Shown: positions 34,938 through 43,063 of the stretch, piece after piece
How the letters are laid out: each line of letters starts with the position of its first letter
Numbering within the stretch: position 1 is the stretch's first letter
Assembly: GCF_001931755.2 (NCBI RefSeq)
Contig: NZ_CP015510.2
Span: 1,240,001 to 1,304,000 of the forward strand
Direction of reading: 5' to 3'
Source: Wolbachia endosymbiont of Folsomia candida
Lineage (GTDB): Bacteria; Pseudomonadota; Alphaproteobacteria; Rickettsiales; Anaplasmataceae
DNA: 64,000 bases
Notes under the pieces: model-generated
Database searches by the model: none
The model's input: only the letters and a program-made list of their open reading frames with translations
Told to the model about the DNA's origin: nothing
Program-made: the position numbers and the translations under genes

Positions 34938-36475
34938 GCTTACTTTTACCCATAACTTTGAGAAGTTATTATGTGAAGCATAACCATGCTCTCTCTAAGA
35001 TTTTCATAGCCTCGCCATAGAGTCATACTTCCTGGTAAATTATCACCTTTTCTATTCATAAACCCACCTAATTTTCCTAACCAAATAATAGCTTGTTTTA
35101 TGTTTGGAGGTTCTTCGGGCAATGTGGCCACTTGATGCTCACGTATGTAAAGAGCTTTCCACTCTTCATTGCTTAGAACCTTAGTGCAAGCCTCCATAGG
35201 ATGCGATAAAGCCACTTTTGTTAAATATAAAATTTTAAATGTAATAATGCTCTTTATAGCAATTAATTTCTGTAGCCTTTCCTTTGTAGTTAAACGAGAG
35301 CTTTCTATTTTACATCCTGATTTTAAAATTCTAAAGTATTCTTCAATTTTCCATCGTAGCTTATACCAATTTATCCTTTCTATGGCATCTAAAGTGCTAT
35401 TAACTGGTACATTAGTTAACAAAGTCCAATCGATAGCTTCAACTCCTTTAGGAGGATCCATTTCCTTTGCGCTTACCACATATACAGCGACTTTATCACT
35501 TATTTTATGTGCTGTATCTTTTGACCCATAAATGTAAGGCGCTCTGATAGGTATATAGCCTTTCATATATTTTACTTCAATATTTGCTTTTCTTGACTTC
35601 TGGTGCCCGTTTTTAGCAACTTCCAAGACGATTTTCTCTTTTACCGGAAGTTGAGCTATGCGTGTTTGCAAATCTGTTTTTCCCTCTTCAGTACAGATAA
35701 ATTTTCTATTAGCTCGGTTACGGATTACATAAAAACTACCCAATGATTCAGCTATCCATAAAAATTTGAAGATATCTGCTTCCCTATCACCAAGAGTGAC
35801 AAGTTGTACATCTTTGGAAACGTTATTTATGGTTTCTTTTAGTGCTGCTATCCACTTATAACTTTCTTTCTCCTCTATAGAAGTACGGTATTTCCTATTT
35901 GCTTTTTCTTTTGCTGTTTCTTCTTTTCTAGCGGGACGCGCCCAGCACTGTTGAGAAGATAAACCTAAAGGTAATCCTTCTTTACTGACCATTAAGGCAC
36001 TATGCAGCAGCAAACCCTTTTTATGCTTTGTATAAGCTTTAGAAATACTGCCTAGCCCTTTGGTATTTATATGAGAGTCAAAATCCAAATAACTAGTATC
36101 TTGGATTGAAAATATAAGCTTATTTCCTTTTATCCTTTCCGCTGTTTCTTTATGATGAGAAGAATAAATTTTCTCGGCCTCAAGCTTTTCATTACTAAAC
36201 AACCTGTACGCGCCCTTAGCTTCTTTCCATCCACCACAACTTTGATTAATTGATCCAGATGCCTTACGCTCTATAAGATAACTTGTTGTAATAAGCCTCT
36301 TATTAAGCCTTATATCTCCCAGATTAACATGTCTCAACTCTCTTTCTAGCCATTTGTCCCCTAAGCTATCAGTATATTGCGTATTTGTATTTACTCCGTA
36401 CATTTTTAAACCCTTTATCAAATATATGAATTTGCTATTTTACTAGCTTTTTTATATTTGTGGGTAAAAGTAAGC
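34938..36475 (-). mobile_element. IS4-family insertion sequence without target duplication
   Basis: Inverted ends with the 15-bp core GCTTACTTTTACCCA lie at 34938-34952 and 36461-36475, enclosing an intact transposase. The left flank (an IS3 orfA fragment, ending GTGTATTAG) and right flank (beginning ACCAACAGC) share no direct repeat, although this group normally makes a 9-bp or longer duplication. The element therefore marks a deletion or rearrangement junction between accessory and chromosomal sequence. Confidence 0.85.
34946..36403 (-). CDS. IS4-family (Tn5-like) transposase
   Basis: About 485 residues. The N-terminal DNA-binding part has WLERELRHVNLGDIRLNKRL and GSINQSCGGWKEAKGAYRLF, typical of the IS50/Tn5 group. 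The catalytic core has SIQDTSYLDFDSH (first Asp), VTLGDREADIFKFL (second Asp) and YKLRWKIEEYFRILKSGCKI, the Y-(2)-R-(3)-E-(6)-K signature. I chose the ATG at 36403 with AAAGGG upstream over an in-frame TTG at 36421. No frameshift is seen. Confidence 0.93.
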   Translation of the reverse strand: MYGVNTNTQYTDSLGDKWLERELRHVNLGDIRLNKRLITTSYLIERKASGSINQSCGGWKEAKGAYRLFSNEKLEAEKIYSSHHKETAERIKGNKLIFSIQDTSYLDFDSHINTKGLGSISKAYTKHKKGLLLHSALMVSKEGLPLGLSSQQCWARPARKEETAKEKANRKYRTSIEEKESYKWIAALKETINNVSKDVQLVTLGDREADIFKFLWIAESLGSFYVIRNRANRKFICTEEGKTDLQTRIAQLPVKEKIVLEVAKNGHQKSRKANIEVKYMKGYIPIRAPYIYGSKDTAHKISDKVAVYVVSAKEMDPPKGVEAIDWTLLTNVPVNSTLDAIERINWYKLRWKIEEYFRILKSGCKIESSRLTTKERLQKLIAIKSIITFKILYLTKVALSHPMEACTKVLSNEEWKALYIREHQVATLPEEPPNIKQAIIWLGKLGGFMNRKGDNLPGSMTLWRGYENLRESMVMLHIITSQSYG

Positions 36476-37246
36476 ACCAACAGCCGTAGAACAAACAGCC
36501 ACACCAGCAACAGTACCTGGGTTTAGACCTGTTCTTTCTTCCACATACTCAGCTCCTTTACATGCTGGATCATACGTCCATTCTTTTGCAGTAGTGAAAC
36601 CAGACTTAGTCCATCTCCACATTGAGCTTAGAGATGTTCGACAAAAATCACCCCATCCTTTTGCCTTCTCAGGTTGTTTAGCTTGTTCAGCATTAGGTTG
36701 CCCTTTTTCTGTTTGATTAGGTTGTTCAACTTGCTCAGCATCAGGCTTCTCTTTTTCTGTTTGATTAGATTGGTCAGCTTGCTCAGCATCAGACTTCTCT
36801 TTTTCTGTTTGGTTAGGTTGTTCAACTTGCTCAGCACCAGACCCACTTCCTGCCAACGTTTCAGTTACTTGCTCAGGTTGCTCAGCATCAGATCTAGTTT
36901 TTACTGCCGTTTCAACAGGTGCACTAGCTACCACAGCAGGTTGCCCAGCATTATCACACTTCTCTACCACTTCTTCCTTCTCAACTGGTTTAGCTTCTTG
37001 AGAAATAGTGTTGCTTCTACTAAATAGCTTATATAAAATTGCCAAAGCTGATATAGTGAAAATTATAACAAGAGCTATAAATGCCGGCGGAGTAGCAAAA
37101 CCTGCAACTGGGGCTAAGAACTCAACATAAGGGGCTACCTTTAATATTACAGCTGCTGCACAAGAAGAAAAGGCAATTAAACTAAATGCTGTATAGTATA
37201 ATGTATTGTTACTTTTTTTACTTTTTGTATTTGTATCATTTTCCAT
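36452..37246 (-). CDS. Membrane protein with tandem acidic repeats, 3' end cut by IS4
   Basis: The 264-residue product has two hydrophobic segments at about 15-38 and 50-72, forming a hairpin, then a long polar region. At about 133-200 a repeat of roughly 16 residues occurs four times with the form AEQ(V/A)(E/D)QxNQTEKEKxD. A Trp/Ala-rich helical part follows (RTSLSSMWRWTKSGF). The last residues (YFYPQI and stop) lie in the IS4 inverted repeat, so the native C-terminus is lost. The hairpin plus low-complexity tail resembles bacterial proteins placed in the vacuole membrane, but no family is recognised. Minus strand, downstream of dnaB. Confidence 0.6.
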   Translation of the reverse strand: MENDTNTKSKKSNNTLYYTAFSLIAFSSCAAAVILKVAPYVEFLAPVAGFATPPAFIALVIIFTISALAILYKLFSRSNTISQEAKPVEKEEVVEKCDNAGQPAVVASAPVETAVKTRSDAEQPEQVTETLAGSGSGAEQVEQPNQTEKEKSDAEQADQSNQTEKEKPDAEQVEQPNQTEKGQPNAEQAKQPEKAKGWGDFCRTSLSSMWRWTKSGFTTAKEWTYDPACKGAEYVEERTGLNPGTVAGVAVCSTAVGAYFYPQI

Positions 37247-37397
37247 GACTTAGTCTCCTAAAAGTTAAATTATTCTTAATAATAGTATAAGTTGAAGTAC
37301 AAGTCAAGATACTTTTCTTGTAAAACGGGTTTAAAAGTAATAAAATTATAGTAAAAATAAAAAAATGGTAATAAAAATAAATATTACTACCTCTAAG

Positions 37398-38858
37398 CTA
37401 TAAACTATGCCTTTCAGTGTAATCTTTAAATGCACCCCTACCCGAGTCAAAATACAACTTAACGCTTCCAATTGGCCCGTTTCGCTGTTTTGCAATAACG
37501 AGCTCTGCAATATTTCTAATCTTCTCCATTTTTTCTTGCCATTCTCTATGTTTATTGCTTCCTTCACTTGGTTGTTTTCTGAGTTCATAGTATTCTTCTC
37601 TGTATAGAAACATTACTATATCTGCATCTTGCTCTATGCTTCCTGAGTCACGCAAATCAGAAAGCTGTGGTTTTTTATCATCTCTCTGCTCAACAGAACG
37701 TGAAAGCTGCGATAGCGCAACAACAGGAATATTTAGCTCTTTTGCAATTGCTTTTAACCCTTGTGTCACTTCTGAGATTTCTTGCACTCGATTTTCATTG
37801 CTCCTTTTTGTAGTTCCTCTAATTAATTGGAGATAATCGATAAATACAACTTCTATATTATATAATTGATATAGCAACCGTATTCTTGTGCGAAGAGCAC
37901 TGATCGACAAAGCAGGAGTGTCATCTATTATGAAAGGTAGATCAGATAATTTAGTACTGGTATCAATAAATTCATGTAATTCAAAATCGCTGATTTTTCC
38001 TGTTAATGCTTTATAATAACTAATTCCTGAATCTATAGTGATAAGTCTTGCAGTTAATTGTTCTGCTGACATTTCTAGTGAAAAAAATGCTACGTAATTT
38101 TGTTTATCAGCTCTCTTTTGTAAGACTTTACAAGCATTGAGAGCAATATTTAGTGCCAGTGCTGTTTTCCCCATAGAAGGCCTTGCAGCTAGAATTAATA
38201 AGTCAGATTTTTGCAGACCACCAAGTAGCTGATTAAGATCCTGATATCCAGTTGTAATCCCGAGAGCCTCTGGATTATTTTTTAGCATGTTAATCTTCTC
38301 AACTACATCTTTAATAGAGCTTGCGAGCTTTATATACGTTTTTTCACCCTGTTTTTTTACTGCAAGATTGAACAATTTCGTCATCGCTTGTTCAATTTGC
38401 ATCTGCGCAGGGTTTTCAATGTCATAGTTGTAACTATCACCAACTATTTCCTGTCCAAGCTTGATTAAACACCTCCTCAAATAAGTGTCTCGGATTATTC
38501 TAGTCAAACTATATATATCAAGTGCAATGCTTGCTTTAGCTGCAAGTTTTGCTAAGTATTCAACACCTCCGCACTCACTGAATGCTTGATCATTTTCAAA
38601 AAACATCTTGAGGCTGAGCTCATTGGCAACTATACCATGCTTTCTAGTTTTAGATATCTGCGTAAAAATACTCTGATGTAATGGATCATAGAAATTTTCT
38701 GCTGTTATTGTATCTTCAACTGCATCGCAAATCCTATTGTCACGGATCATGGCGCCAATTAACATTTGTTCAGCTTCAATATTCTGCGGCAGTTTGCATA
38801 TCTCTTTGTCTATGTTTCTTGATAATTCTTTATCCAATAAATTAGCTAATTTATTCAT
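37398..38858 (-). CDS. dnaB: Replicative DNA helicase DnaB
   Basis: This 486-residue hexameric helicase unwinds DNA at the replication fork. The N-terminal domain (about 20-120) starts PQNIEAEQMLIGAMIRDN. The RecA-like ATPase has AARPSMGKTALALN (Walker A), FFSLEMSAEQL, VVFIDYLQLI (Walker B) and the DLRDSGSIEQDADIVMFLYR signature. The C-terminus is complete (GSVKLYFDSGRGAFKDY). AGGA lies 7 bases before the ATG. Length is normal; no odd insert is seen. Confidence 0.97.
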   Translation of the reverse strand: MNKLANLLDKELSRNIDKEICKLPQNIEAEQMLIGAMIRDNRICDAVEDTITAENFYDPLHQSIFTQISKTRKHGIVANELSLKMFFENDQAFSECGGVEYLAKLAAKASIALDIYSLTRIIRDTYLRRCLIKLGQEIVGDSYNYDIENPAQMQIEQAMTKLFNLAVKKQGEKTYIKLASSIKDVVEKINMLKNNPEALGITTGYQDLNQLLGGLQKSDLLILAARPSMGKTALALNIALNACKVLQKRADKQNYVAFFSLEMSAEQLTARLITIDSGISYYKALTGKISDFELHEFIDTSTKLSDLPFIIDDTPALSISALRTRIRLLYQLYNIEVVFIDYLQLIRGTTKRSNENRVQEISEVTQGLKAIAKELNIPVVALSQLSRSVEQRDDKKPQLSDLRDSGSIEQDADIVMFLYREEYYELRKQPSEGSNKHREWQEKMEKIRNIAELVIAKQRNGPIGSVKLYFDSGRGAFKDYTERHSL

Positions 38859-38976
38859 TATATATTCCTGAGAATTTTGTGTAGCTAATTATACATATAT
38901 ATTTTCATGAAAGACTAGCTTCCTTTTGGTGGTACCAAAAATTTACTATACGTAGATTTTTCACATTAACTATAAT

Positions 38977-39038
38977 AATTATAAGTTTTTTAATAATGTT
39001 TATACACAATATGGCATGATATATTTTAGGAGTAATTT
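38977..39038 (+). promoter_or_regulatory. Upstream region of small cysteine-rich gene 1 (duplicated)
   Basis: The 62 bases before this ATG, from AATTATAAGTTTTTTAATAA to TTTTAGGAGTAATTT, are nearly the same as those before the second copy (39493-39556). A clear TTAGGAG Shine-Dalgarno is included, and an A/T-rich TATGGCATGATATAT stretch could carry the -10 box. Conservation of this part shows that control sequence was duplicated together with the gene. Confidence 0.6.
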
Positions 39039-39338
39039 ATGGTTAAAAAATGTGCTAAACTTACTAACTGTGATGGTACAGATGGTCGCCCTGCAGTTTA
39101 CAATCCCAATTCACCAGATGATACTGTAGTTTACAATGCCAAATCATGTAAGGGTGATGAAAAATTTAGTTATAATGGTTCTTGGAAAACATTAGGCTAT
39201 GATCATTGCCAAACAAATCACCTTCTATATGTTGATTATGATCCTACACTCTGTTCAACAGGTAATTTTTGTGAAGCAGATGGTATAAAATTGGCAACTG
39301 ATACTCAATGTCCGCTAGGTAGTTGTATGATTTGGTAA
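39039..39338 (+). CDS. Small cysteine-rich protein, copy 1 (99 aa)
   Basis: This is an unrecognised small protein, MVKKCAKLTNCDGTDGRP at the start, with seven or more cysteines. Shared with the second copy are KCAKLT, AKSC.GDEKFSY.G.W.TLGY, DYD and a C-terminal CxxxxI...CP-type part. No signal peptide or membrane helix is present, and the cysteines suggest a metal site or disulphides. The gene has its own promoter-like region and ribosome binding site. It lies divergently from dnaB. Confidence 0.6.
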   Translation: MVKKCAKLTNCDGTDGRPAVYNPNSPDDTVVYNAKSCKGDEKFSYNGSWKTLGYDHCQTNHLLYVDYDPTLCSTGNFCEADGIKLATDTQCPLGSCMIW

Positions 39339-39378
39339 TTTCAGCTATACCACTTTACATGAAACAAAAATCTAACTG

Positions 39379-39405
39379 TTATTCCAGCGTGTAACGCTGG
39401 AATCC
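39379..39405. repeat. Wolbachia-type palindromic repeat (intergenic)
   Basis: The stem ATTCCAGCGT...ACGCTGGAAT encloses GTAACG-type spacing, the palindrome core that also occurs inside the terminase and birA genes of this window. It lies between the two cysteine-rich genes. In RNA it would form a strong hairpin and may end transcription of the first copy. Confidence 0.75.
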
Positions 39406-39492
39406 AGAAACTTTCTTTAAACTGAATCCTAAGATCTAGTTACTATCTAGATTAGATCTCTACACTTTTATGTCAATTTCGTAAACCTTAAC

Positions 39493-39556
39493 AATTATAA
39501 GTTTTTTAATAATATTTATATATAATATGGCATGATTTATATTTTAGGAGTAATTT
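39493..39556 (+). promoter_or_regulatory. Upstream region of small cysteine-rich gene 2 (duplicated)
   Basis: Partner of 38977-39038: the same AATTATAAGTTTTTTAATAA start, TATGGCATGAT block and TTTTAGGAGTAATTT before the ATG, with a two-base insertion and a few substitutions. Confidence 0.6.
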
Positions 39557-39802
39557 ATGGTTACAAAATGTGCTAAACTTACTAAATGTACTATGTTAAG
39601 CCCCACTGTTATGGCTTATGAGGCCAAATCATGTAATGGTGATGAAAAATTTAGTTATTATGGTCCTTGGGACACACTAGGCTATGCTAATTGCCCAACA
39701 GATCAACTTCTACAGGTTGATTATGATCTTGAGCGCGATCCAAACGATCGTTACTGTCCAGCAAAGGATATAACACTGGCAAACACTGTGCCGTGCATAT
39801 AG
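39557..39802 (+). CDS. Small cysteine-rich protein, copy 2 (81 aa)
   Basis: Paralogue of the preceding small gene: MVTKCAKLTKC, then AKSCNGDEKFSYYGPWDTLGY, and CPAKDITLANTVPC at the end. It lacks a segment of about 17 residues near the N-terminus that copy 1 has (DGTDGRPAVYNPNSP region). Its last codons overlap the 3' end of the convergent aminopeptidase pseudogene, whose sequence takes over near 39787, so the final residues may be derived from that gene. Function unknown. Confidence 0.55.
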   Translation: MVTKCAKLTKCTMLSPTVMAYEAKSCNGDEKFSYYGPWDTLGYANCPTDQLLQVDYDLERDPNDRYCPAKDITLANTVPCI

Positions 39803-41109
39803 TCCATTCCAAATTTCCATAAATGTGCACGCGCTAATATATCCAATTCTCCACCAGTGGTTCCTAAGGGAAAAACGCTACTGGCTATAGCAATGTGAGC
39901 TTTGAGCACTATTGTATAGTGTGTTATTTGTTCATTAGTAGGGTTGCCAATTGCTACAGTTCTTGTCACATCAGTTGTGCCATCAAGGTACTGGCCACCA
40001 GAATCAATCAAATATAATCCATTCACTTGAATCACCTTGTTCGTCTGGCTGCTCGCACGGTAATGAATTATCGCTCCGTTTTCATTAAATGCTGAAATTG
40101 TTGGAAAACTTGGTTGCTTAAATAAGTCCTGTTCTTTTCTGTATTCCAAGAGTTTTTCTTCAGCATCTAGTTCTGTGATTCCTTCGCTTGTATTATTTTC
40201 AAGCCAATACAGAAAATTTATAACTGCAATTCCATCTTTAATATGTGCATTGATCGCACCAGCTATCTCTGTTTGATTTTTTACTGCTTTATGAAGTAAG
40301 CAAGGATCTTCCTTCTCAATTACCTGCTGCTTATTTTTTATCATATTCATAATACTCATCGGAGTTGTATTTGGATCTATTATTATTGAATTTAATTTAT
40401 TGAGCGCACCTTCAAGTTCGCCAATATCAAAGATACTTATATGGCTATCCAGATTTCCTTCTACAGTTGAATGTTTTTTGTCTTGAATAAATAAATCAAC
40501 ATTACCATCTTTATATAGTATAGCGCGGGCCAATATACATGGAGTATATTTAGCATTCTCGTTTCTTAAATTTAATAACCATGAAATGGAATTGGGGTCA
40601 GTTACAAGCATCGTTTCAGCATCTATTATGCTTTTAGCTATTCTCTTACATTTATCCTTACTACTTTCACCAGAATATTGAATTGGGTATAAAACCATCC
40701 CTTGTTTTTGATGATTATCTCTTTTTTCAACTGAATAAGGTATTACATTACAGACATTCTCATATTTTCTTATATCTTTTACGCTAAAATATTGCGAATA
40801 ATAGCTTAAGGTAGTAGTCGATGTTAAATTTTCTTTCACCCATTCATAAGGATCCTTTTCTTGCATGTTATATATTTGAAGAGTATCTTGATCAAGCTGA
40901 CTGCACGCTTGTGTAATGTAACGTCCATCTGTAAAAAATGGGCATTTATTGTGCTTTATTACAATGAGTAGCCCATTTGTCCCGGTAAACCCACATAATT
41001 GCTTTAGATCCTCTGAATACTCATTTAAATATTCATCTTTTGTGTGCAAAATGAATGCGTCAACATTTATTTCATCCATAAACAAACGGAATTCTTCTAT
41101 TTTTGACAT
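39751..41109 (-). pseudogene. pepP: M24B aminopeptidase P family (Xaa-Pro aminopeptidase), C-terminally truncated
   Basis: 452 codons are open, against about 550-600 in relatives of this three-domain type. The creatinase-like N-terminal domains are present (FTGTNGLLIV, FFTDGRYITQA). The catalytic domain holds YLIDSGGQYLDGTTDVTRTV, which supplies the two Asp metal ligands, and stops at GMDYMHGT, just before HGxG. The remaining metal ligands (His, Glu, Glu) and the C-terminus are missing. After HGT the frame reads unrelated sequence antisense to the small cysteine-rich gene. It is therefore an inactive remnant of a peptidase that removes N-terminal residues before proline. Confidence 0.88.
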
Positions 41110-41293
41110 AAAATACCTCGTAACTTAAAAAAATTGAAACTTTGTGGGAAATATTGCTTGAAATATTACAGCATAGAGCTTGTTAACACAAGTGCTATGC
41201 TGAACAAAAATTATTATGCTAATATTCTATTTTACTTCAAAAACGCCTTAACTTTCTCTCTACTTTTTTTCAATAAGGTCACCTAATCGTCTA

Positions 41294-42415
41294 TTAACAG
41301 TCGGTACTAAAAACTAGTGATATTTTATTTCCTGGTGAGCGCTCTATTCTGTTTTCCAACTCTAGCTCTAAAATAGCCATTAAAGCTATATTGGTAGGCA
41401 ATCCACTTTCCAAAATGAGCTCATCTACATCAACAGGTACAGAGTTAATATGATCAGCTAAAACCGACTTTGCTTGTTGTAGTTTTTCTTTTTTAACAGT
41501 TTCCTGGTCAAGTTTTGAGTCAGAATAGTGTTCAATTTCAAATAGGCTTTTTTGTTGCATAGGTAAATTGAATCTAATGCTCTCTATTATATCCTCAGCG
41601 GATTCAATAAGTTTTGCACCGTTTTTGATTAAATAATTGCTACCACTACAGCGTGAATCTAAAGGAAAACCAGAAACTGCAAACACCTCTCTTCCTTGGT
41701 TTAAAGCAAAATTTGCTGTTATTAGGGAACCAGAGTGTTTCGATGCTTCAACTACTGCAACACCAAGCGATACGCCAGATATAATTCTATTTCTTTGAGG
41801 AAAATATTGAGGCTTTGGCTGAATAGAAAATGGAAGCTCAGTTATTACCAACCCGCCGTTCTCAGTGATTTTTTTGTACAAATCAAAATTTTCTTTTGGA
41901 TACACTATATCAATTCCGCTTGCTATAACAGCAATTGTTGGATAGTTTTTGTATATTACACTATTTGCTGCAGTATCAATTCCTTTCGCAAGCCCAGAAA
42001 CAGTAACAAAACCAGCTTCGCTTAAATCAAGCGCTAACTTATTAGCAAAATTCCTTCCATTCATTGAAGAATTACGTCCACCGATTATTGCAATTATTTC
42101 ACGACTTAACAGTGACACATCACCAAGTACAGTTATTACAGGAGGGCAATCTAGCACATTTCTTAAGAGATCAGGATAATCTGGATCACATGCTGGTATA
42201 ATTCTAGCTCCAATTTTTTGCGCATCGTTGATTTCTTTTTGTGCGTCTTGAATGCTATATATTTTCTTATTATTAGCTAACCTATTTAAATATTTTGATG
42301 CTTCATTGAGCGACCCATAAGCTCTTAGTATACTAAAAAATTTTATTGGCCCTACAGTTCTAGCTAAACTTAACCATATTTCTAATTCTTCATTGTTTAA
42401 TTTGTTTATCTTCAT
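41294..42415 (-). CDS. dprA: DNA processing protein DprA
   Basis: About 373 residues from ATG 42415 (MKINKLNNEELEIWLSL); an ATG at 42460 would add 15 residues. DprA loads RecA on single-stranded DNA during uptake or recombination. The Rossmann-fold core shows REIIAIIGGRNSSMNGRNFA, VSGLAKGIDTAAN, PQRNRIISGVSLGV and HSGSLITANFALNQGREVFA, all key sites. A C-terminal winged-helix follows (VDELILESGLPTNIALMAIL). The divergent partner is a ferredoxin gene, with both promoters in the 160-base space. Confidence 0.95.
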   Translation of the reverse strand: MKINKLNNEELEIWLSLARTVGPIKFFSILRAYGSLNEASKYLNRLANNKKIYSIQDAQKEINDAQKIGARIIPACDPDYPDLLRNVLDCPPVITVLGDVSLLSREIIAIIGGRNSSMNGRNFANKLALDLSEAGFVTVSGLAKGIDTAANSVIYKNYPTIAVIASGIDIVYPKENFDLYKKITENGGLVITELPFSIQPKPQYFPQRNRIISGVSLGVAVVEASKHSGSLITANFALNQGREVFAVSGFPLDSRCSGSNYLIKNGAKLIESAEDIIESIRFNLPMQQKSLFEIEHYSDSKLDQETVKKEKLQQAKSVLADHINSVPVDVDELILESGLPTNIALMAILELELENRIERSPGNKISLVFSTDC

Positions 42416-42577
42416 AAGAGAATTTCTATCAATTAATACAACTGAGAGCATACCATACAATTATTTAATAATATCTTAATGTCTAAATTATAATATATAT
42501 TAATAAACATTTCACCAAAAGACTTGAATTTCTTATTAATTTAGTGTACTGAAGATAATACGAATATACAGTTTTTT

Positions 42578-42949
42578 ATGACGCATTTTGTTACAGATAA
42601 ATGCATAAAATGTAAATATACCGATTGTGTAGAGGTCTGTCCTGTTGACTGCTTCTATGAAGGCAAAAATATGCTTGTAATTAATCCAGATGAGTGCATA
42701 GACTGCGGAGTATGCATACCAGAGTGTCCTGTTGATGCTATTGTAACTGATGATGCTGTAAAAGATCTTTTGGAACTAGATGAAAAGCTACTAAGCAGTG
42801 AGCAAAAAACTTTTAAGTCATTTTATAATATAAATATAGAATATTCAAAAAACTGGCCAAATATTACAGCTAAAAAACAACCATTAGACACTGCAGAGGA
42901 ATATAAAGAGAAAAAGGATAAAACAACGTACTTTGACGAAAATCTGTAG
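42578..42949 (+). CDS. fdxA: Ferredoxin, 7Fe-type (FdxA)
   Basis: This 123-residue ferredoxin has two cluster motifs. The first is C9-x7-C17-x3-CP (with C12 in the loop, [14 protein letters not shown]), typical for a [3Fe-4S]/[4Fe-4S] pair. The second, C40xxC43xxC46xxxCP, is [12 protein letters not shown]. The C-terminal extension (about 60-123) is usual in alphaproteobacterial FdxA. It carries electrons in the cytoplasm; the partner is not seen here. Confidence 0.94.
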   Translation: MTHFVTDKCIKCKYTDCVEVCPVDCFYEGKNMLVINPDECIDCGVCIPECPVDAIVTDDAVKDLLELDEKLLSSEQKTFKSFYNINIEYSKNWPNITAKKQPLDTAEEYKEKKDKTTYFDENL

Positions 42950-42997
42950 AAAAAAAGATAAACGAACCAGAGCTATATAAGATATTTTAGATATAAT

Positions 42998-43033
42998 AGA
43001 CCTCTTTCATAACCAATTTATGATGAGGTCTAA
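42998..43033 (+). terminator. Hairpin after fdxA, related to a small mobile repeat
   Basis: AGACCTC and GAGGTCT close a hairpin with an inner TTCATAA/TTATGAT part. It lies about 50 bases after the fdxA stop and before the convergent protease gene, so a bidirectional terminator is likely. Its left arm and loop (ATAACCAATTTATG) match the end of the inverted-repeat element at 61717-61859, so it may be a deleted relic of such an element. Confidence 0.5.
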
Positions 43034-43063
43034 TGTTTTACTCCTTGAAGATACAAGTTTGTG

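Noticed and set aside
35169..35531. A plus-strand hydrophobic protein
   Set aside because: It lies antisense inside the IS4 transposase; its hydrophobic look comes from the reverse complement of charged codons.
36674..37027. A plus-strand FCLIRL-repeat protein
   Set aside because: It is the antisense of the acidic repeat region of the minus-strand membrane protein; the repeats explain its regular look.
39379..39405. A tRNA or riboswitch between the cysteine-rich genes
   Set aside because: Only a simple palindrome of the kind seen in terL and birA is present; no cloverleaf or ligand-binding fold is visible.
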